This document shows, piece by piece, positions 59,363 through 64,000 of a stretch of 64,000 nucleotides of DNA. The stretch covers positions 8,913,409 to 8,977,408 of the forward strand of contig OY987250.1 in assembly GCA_963920765.1 (NCBI GenBank). Reading direction: 5' to 3'. Both the position numbers and the translations under genes were made by a program. Each line of letters opens with the position of its first letter. Position 1 is the stretch's first letter. The DNA is from Ulota crispa (lineage: Eukaryota; Streptophyta; Bryopsida; Orthotrichales; Orthotrichaceae). The notes under the pieces were generated by a model, which was not told the DNA's origin, searched no databases, and worked only from the letters and a program-made list of their open reading frames with translations.

Positions 59363-59914
59363 ACAAAGATGATCAGAGATTAGGAGGTGCGTTTGAATAG
59401 GAAGGGGTAGGCAACTGAATCCCTTTGGTAATGGATGCCACCGTGGCACCTAGACTCTAGTTATTTCAGAGCATGTTCTATTCATGTAGAGGGTGCTGTT
59501 GGTGGAGTTTGCCTCTTGATTTTCTCTCCATGACTACACACTTGTGTATCTGCACATCATCTGGAGTTGAACTCGTGTATCAAGATTTTGCCCTCTTTCA
59601 GAAGATTGTAAGTTTTCAGATGTGTTACAGCAGAGAATTAATCTGCGTGCAGGGTTTCTGCCTTAGTGAGGAGGTGCCTACGTCTTTATGAATAAAAATA
59701 AGCCTTGCGCTTCTTGCTACTGGTTTAGTCAAGTTCTTGACTGTTGTAATCTTAACCTTCATTGGCAGTGATAAGGTAGGTAGCTCGAATTGCGACCCCT
59801 CTCACATGAAGCGTCTCAAGGAATGGTAATGAAGTGGTCCTTGAATGGACCTCTTTAAGTCATAGAAGAAAATGTGTATCCTATTGCAAGAGCCAATCAT
59901 AATTCTAGTTCTAG
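59363..59914. other. no gene seen
   Basis: The 3' flank of the NDUFB4-like gene. An open frame at 59473-59691 shows no family resemblance. Confidence 0.4.
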
Positions 59915-60050
59915 TAGAAAATGGGTCCTAATCAAGTGGTTCTAATTAACACAAACATGTCCTAATCAACATTGTTATGTTTAAATTGTCTTAATCAAGA
60001 TGTCCAAATCAACACAATATTGTTGATTAGGGTCTTGTTTTCTTGTAGTG
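59915..60050. mobile_element. mini-CACTA-like element, second copy
   Basis: The right end TTTTCTTGTAGTG is clear (60038-60050). The left end near CTAGTAGAAAATGGG is mutated. The interior has the same AATCAAC/TCCTAATC periodic motif as 9575-9692. Confidence 0.45.
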
Positions 60051-61058
60051 ATATAGATTTCACTTCATTTCTTTACAAGCTGCAAGGGAAATGTTTATGG
60101 GAGACCTAGAGTCACAAATATGTACCTATTATAGAAAATTTTAAAAATTCATCAACAATTCAATAATGCTTCAAAAAAATATGAAAAAAACTGTGTCACA
60201 TTTGGCATCCATTTCTCTTTGTCTGAAAATGAAACAAAAATCTTCATATCTCAAAAAGCCTTTGAAAAAGGCAGACCGGCCATTAAACGACCCTTAAAGT
60301 GACGGTTTTAGAGCATACTGTACTACCTTGGTTATGCCTCGGGTTGCTCCCGGTGTGCTGTTGATGGTCACATCTTTGACAGCACTTGGAAACTTTATAC
60401 ATTAACCAACACCTATCCTAATCAAAATTGAATTTGTAAAATGTTGACATGCAGACAGACTTATTAAAACAGATGTATATGCTCTTAAAAGTTTGAAGAT
60501 GTTGTAGGATTTTGATGGAATCAAGGGCTCTGTTGAATTTGACATTATGGAGAATCCATACATTGCAAGTTTAATTGTTGTTTCATACACTTTGTATTGT
60601 TTTGGATACATACGTCACATTAAATAATGGCCAAGCAATAGCAATTTAAACTTGTACTTAGTAGTAGTATGATTATTTTCACTCCAACTAAGTAATTATA
60701 AAAGTGCATTAAATCTGCTTTCTGTATTGTTTTATACAGTAATGCTACTGAAATTATTTGTGTACAAATTTTATTTTACACCACTTATTTTCTCAACCAT
60801 CTACTAAATTTTATAAAGGGAGGCTAAACCTAAAGATTTTCGTTAAAGCAATTTCTAGTTTGTTCATTTGACACCAGATTAGTTCCTAATGACATGATTT
60901 TATTATACTTTCCTTGTTTTTTTATGTAGAATTGTATGCAGTGATTTTTTTATACATGTAATTAATCCTTTACAATTATAATACTTAAGTGACTTCCAAT
61001 TGATGAAGAAAATTAACATATGATCTTTGTTAACCGCATGTTTGTTATATGTGCACAA
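60051..61058. other. no gene seen
   Basis: AT-rich non-coding sequence. Confidence 0.4.
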
Positions 61059-61791
61059 GGGGTCAAATTGACCAATCAGCCAATCCTCCCCTCCCTCCTT
61101 AGCTTGATTTATTCCACAAATGTCAATGTGAGGCTAGATTGGAAAATCTTTGATTTTTTGCCAGCCAAAATATGTAAGAGTTTAAATATTTGCCATTAGG
61201 AGATTGATTTAACAATTTTGAATTCACAATGAGATTCAGAGACCTTGATTTTGTCTAGAACCTCAAAGCTAGATACAATTAAATACACCAAAATAAGAGG
61301 CAAATTATTACTTTTATCCTTGTTTGTAAAAAGAGTTAAGCTTTCCAACTTGGCCCTACATCAGGCCACCTTAAAAGTGGTAAATCCACTTTTATCCACA
61401 ATTAGCTTAAAAGTGGTAATTGGTAAGAGTTAAAAGTGTTTATAACCACTTTTAATCATTTTATCATTTGTATTGGTGCCCACAAGCTTATTTGATTCAA
61501 AATTGTAAATATTTTTGATTGCAAATCACCTTTCAAAAACAAATTGGTGATGGACTTGCAATATATGTCCTTCTCCTATCCAAAAAGGGAAAATTCAAAC
61601 TCCACAAATGCAGTATTTGCGAATAGTGTGGCAACACCTCCCTACCAATCTAGCAGGATTCAAATTGCTAATTGACAAGCTTCCAACCAGCCTCAAATGT
61701 AGTCTTGTGGTTGTAATTATCAAACACAATAGCAAAACCATTGCCCTCCAAGTATGGTGTGTGCATGACTTTGTGGTCCATCTAAACTTGA

Positions 61792-61910
61792 CACTACAAA
61801 AGAAAATTGTCAACTTGGACATCTTTTTGTCACTTTGAACATTTTAATGTCACTTTAGACACAGTTAGTCAAATTGAATGTGTCAATTCAAGCATTGTTT
61901 TCTTGTAGTG
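61792..61910. mobile_element. mini-CACTA-like element, third copy (119 bp)
   Basis: Ends CACTACAAAAGAAAATTGTC and GTTTTCTTGTAGTG with periodic TTGTCAACTTGGACA/GTCACTTTGAACA motifs. No clear target duplication, possibly because it is old. Confidence 0.65.
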
Positions 61911-62084
61911 ATCCACGCAAGCTGGAGAGCATGGCTAGGCAAAATCCAACACAAAGCCAATTGGCAAATGTCATCTTGGACTAAAATGGTTGGCAAAGAA
62001 GTGGGGCATGGTGGAATGGAAAATATCCGCAAAAAAGTGGTGAACCCCATACACAAGTGGTGTATCCATCCAAACGATGCTATT

Positions 62085-62310
62085 TTATGAGCGTAAAACT
62101 ATGAGCCCATGAGTGGCGAGCCAAGATTTTGTGAGCTAACACCAATTGTGAGCTCAAAATTAATAGAAAAACTTTAAAATAGTAAGTTTTTCAAGAGATG
62201 GATGTTTATAATGCACAATTACAATGACCTATGTGCATGTTTATAGGTGAAATCTAACATTTTGGTTATAAATCTAGGCTCATGGCTCACAGCTCATGTA
62301 TTCTTGCTCA
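62085..62310. repeat. dispersed repeat shared with 21585-21800
   Basis: Both copies carry GTGAGCCAAGATTT-type starts, AAGTTTTTCAAGAGA, TATAGGTGAAA and TCTAGGCTCA(C/T)GGCTCAC. Imperfect inverted GAGC/GCTC ends suggest a MITE. Confidence 0.6.
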
Positions 62311-62543
62311 TGATTTAGCATTCTCCATTATCATCCAAAGACTTAAATGTGGTATACCACCAAAAGTGGTAAAAGTGGTAAATATTTATAGATTACTACT
62401 TTTAAGGTGCCCTGCCCTACATCATCAATATATGTGTAGTAAATCAAGCCTAAGGAAGGAGGGCATGAGAGAGCCAAGAGGAGAGGGCAGAGAGGGTAGA
62501 GAGGTAGAGGGAGGACTTTGTTGCTAATTGGTCAATTTGACCC

Positions 62544-63577
62544 TACTGTACATATAAACACCTAGTATACATATATCAATTTCCTTGGTTAATGAGGAAA
62601 ACACTAAAATCATTAAATTAGCATTAAATTGTTCATGATTCATGGACAAGGACTCTTTGGTGCATAAAAAAACGCTTGATGTAATCCTTGTTGGAGACTT
62701 AAATTGACTTTGTCTTTGTAAGAGTTTTTTTCTTATTAATAATGTTGTCAAAAAATTTGACAAAAAACTTTTATTTATTTTTCATTATTGCACAATCTAG
62801 ATACAAACTATTTGGAGCTACTCTAATAGCTTAGAGTACCATTATTTTATGCAACATTGAAATTCCATTAAGTTTTTTATTATAATAAACCATTTTTTTA
62901 AAATGTGACCTTATACTCATCAATAGAAAAATGTGTTCACAACAACTATTACTCCACAACAAATGTAACCAAGTCATTTAATAATCATCATGGACATTTA
63001 TAATTGTTGTGAATTAGTCATTAAAACACGTTTTTCTAGTAGTGATTGGAGGTTTATGTAAATTCATGAATGAGAAAATACTATTATTTAAATGTTGATG
63101 TTTAAATATGTTATATAGAAGGATATTAGACATAATTTGTAATTTAGAGCATAAATTAAACCACATAATTCAATGTAGTTTTCAGATCATATTATTTTTT
63201 ATCATCCAATGGTTGTTTTGGCCAAAAGGACAATTTTTGAAATAATTGTTGAAACTCAACCTTAAAAAAAGTTTTAAAAAAATTATAGTTTGTAAACCAT
63301 TCATATAAATAACATATATGATTTTGATAAATATCTTCATGTGGTGGATTTTTATTATAAGCTTTCATGGATGGATTTCATTGATGGACGTATTTTACAT
63401 TGTGCATAATATTGAACAAGCACAATTTATCTTAAAATGGATATTTATAGATGGTGAATTTATGCACAAAAATAAAACAGCTCCATTTGCATTTGCACAC
63501 TAATATTAAATATCTCTATAAAATTTAGAGATAAATGTTCACAAACAGTAGAATTGTGCATTAGACTTGTTTTAGAG
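62544..63577. other. no gene seen
   Basis: AT-rich. CTAGTAGTGATTGG near 63035 resembles a degraded CACTA-type end. Confidence 0.4.
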
Positions 63578-63581
63578 TTAA

Positions 63582-64000
63582 CCCCTAAAGGACCAAGGAG
63601 CCCACTTTGGGCTTTATGAGAACTTGGGTAGGCTCTATTGACTTCATAATTTGGAAATTTTTCATGAAATTTTTAGGATGGATGCTACTCATCATAATCT
63701 ACATGGGAAGCTTTATTTCATGTCATTTCAATAAATAATGCAAAAGTTAGAAGGTTTTTTCAATTTCAATGTCAAATCAGGCAGCAAAAAATATATTCTA
63801 ATTTTTTTTATTTTTTTATTTATGGAGTTGTATAGATTGATACCTACTCAAAAAAATTTAAATCACTCAATTCCAAATAATGAGGTAAGAGTTAAAAGGA
63901 GTTTTATTTTGCGGGCACTGAAGGTAGGAAGAGGGTAGAAAAACATATAAAGTTATCTTTTACTCTCAATTTTGAAAGTTTTCAAATGAAAATTAAAATT
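63582..64000. mobile_element. TTAA-flanked element, left part (cut by window end)
   Basis: TTAA at 63578-63581, then CCCCTAAAGGACCAAGGAGC. The downstream GGGAAGCTTT...AAAAGTTAGAAGG block matches the 36367-type family. The right end lies beyond the window. Confidence 0.7.

Larger units (their letters stand above)
61059..62543. mobile_element. composite TIR element with nested inserts
   Basis: The ends GGGTCAAATTGACCAAT and ATTGGTCAATTTGACCC are inverted. Inside, a second inverted pair (CACCTTAAAAGTGGTAA near 61368; TACTTTTAAGGTGCC near 62397) is followed outward by TTAGCTTGATTTA/TAAATCAAGCCTAAGG. Nested within are a mini-CACTA element (61792-61910) and a GAGCC-repeat element (about 62085-62310) that also occurs at about 21585-21800. 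Confidence 0.5.

Overview
The window looks like a gene-poor, repeat-rich, AT-rich stretch of a land-plant nuclear genome. The evidence is spliced genes with GT-AG introns, plant-type versions of conserved proteins (a short complex I NDUFB4-like subunit, a NUDCD2-like CS-domain protein, a UCP031088-type alpha/beta hydrolase), a decayed Ty1/copia retrotransposon and very many MITEs. A large TPR-CHAT protease-like gene and the TTAA-flanked elements fit a non-seed or early-diverging land plant better than a typical flowering plant, but I cannot name the species.

Layout: 1-9534 is a broken copia element (gag, protease and integrase remnants, then RT, RNase H, polypurine tract and 3' LTR), split by two 2.1-kb direct repeats at about 2424-6857. 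9575-20620 is almost entirely repeats: a mini-CACTA element, tandem arrays, a palindrome made of two inverted LTR-leader units (14371-15206), a long-TIR element, a 15-bp minisatellite and a foldback element with a GGCATGCC array. 22139-24332 (+) is a five-exon NUDCD2-like gene. 27928-32590 (+) is an eleven-exon alpha/beta hydrolase gene. 34700-43120 is transposon territory. 43245-46169 (-) is a five-exon gene of unknown function with a poly-Asp/Glu tract. About 2.2 kb away on the opposite strand, 48379-52550 (+) encodes a TPR-CHAT protein. 52697-56200 holds more MITEs. 56758-59362 (+) is a two-exon NDUFB4-like gene with a repeat-filled intron. 59363-64000 is transposon-derived or blank.

The protein genes do not form an operon or an obvious pathway. 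NDUFB4 acts in mitochondrial complex I, NUDCD2 is a putative co-chaperone, the hydrolase has an unknown substrate, and the TPR-CHAT protein is a predicted caspase-like protease with a TPR sensor half.

The two most notable observations are: (1) ten short elements of at least two subfamilies, flanked by TTAA or one-base derivatives and starting CCCCTAAA or CCCTTAAA, which is the signature of piggyBac-type transposition; and (2) the intact-looking TPR-CHAT gene with His and Cys catalytic candidates, which has one unresolved frame junction. Exon boundaries were read by eye from splice signals and reading phase, with no transcript data.
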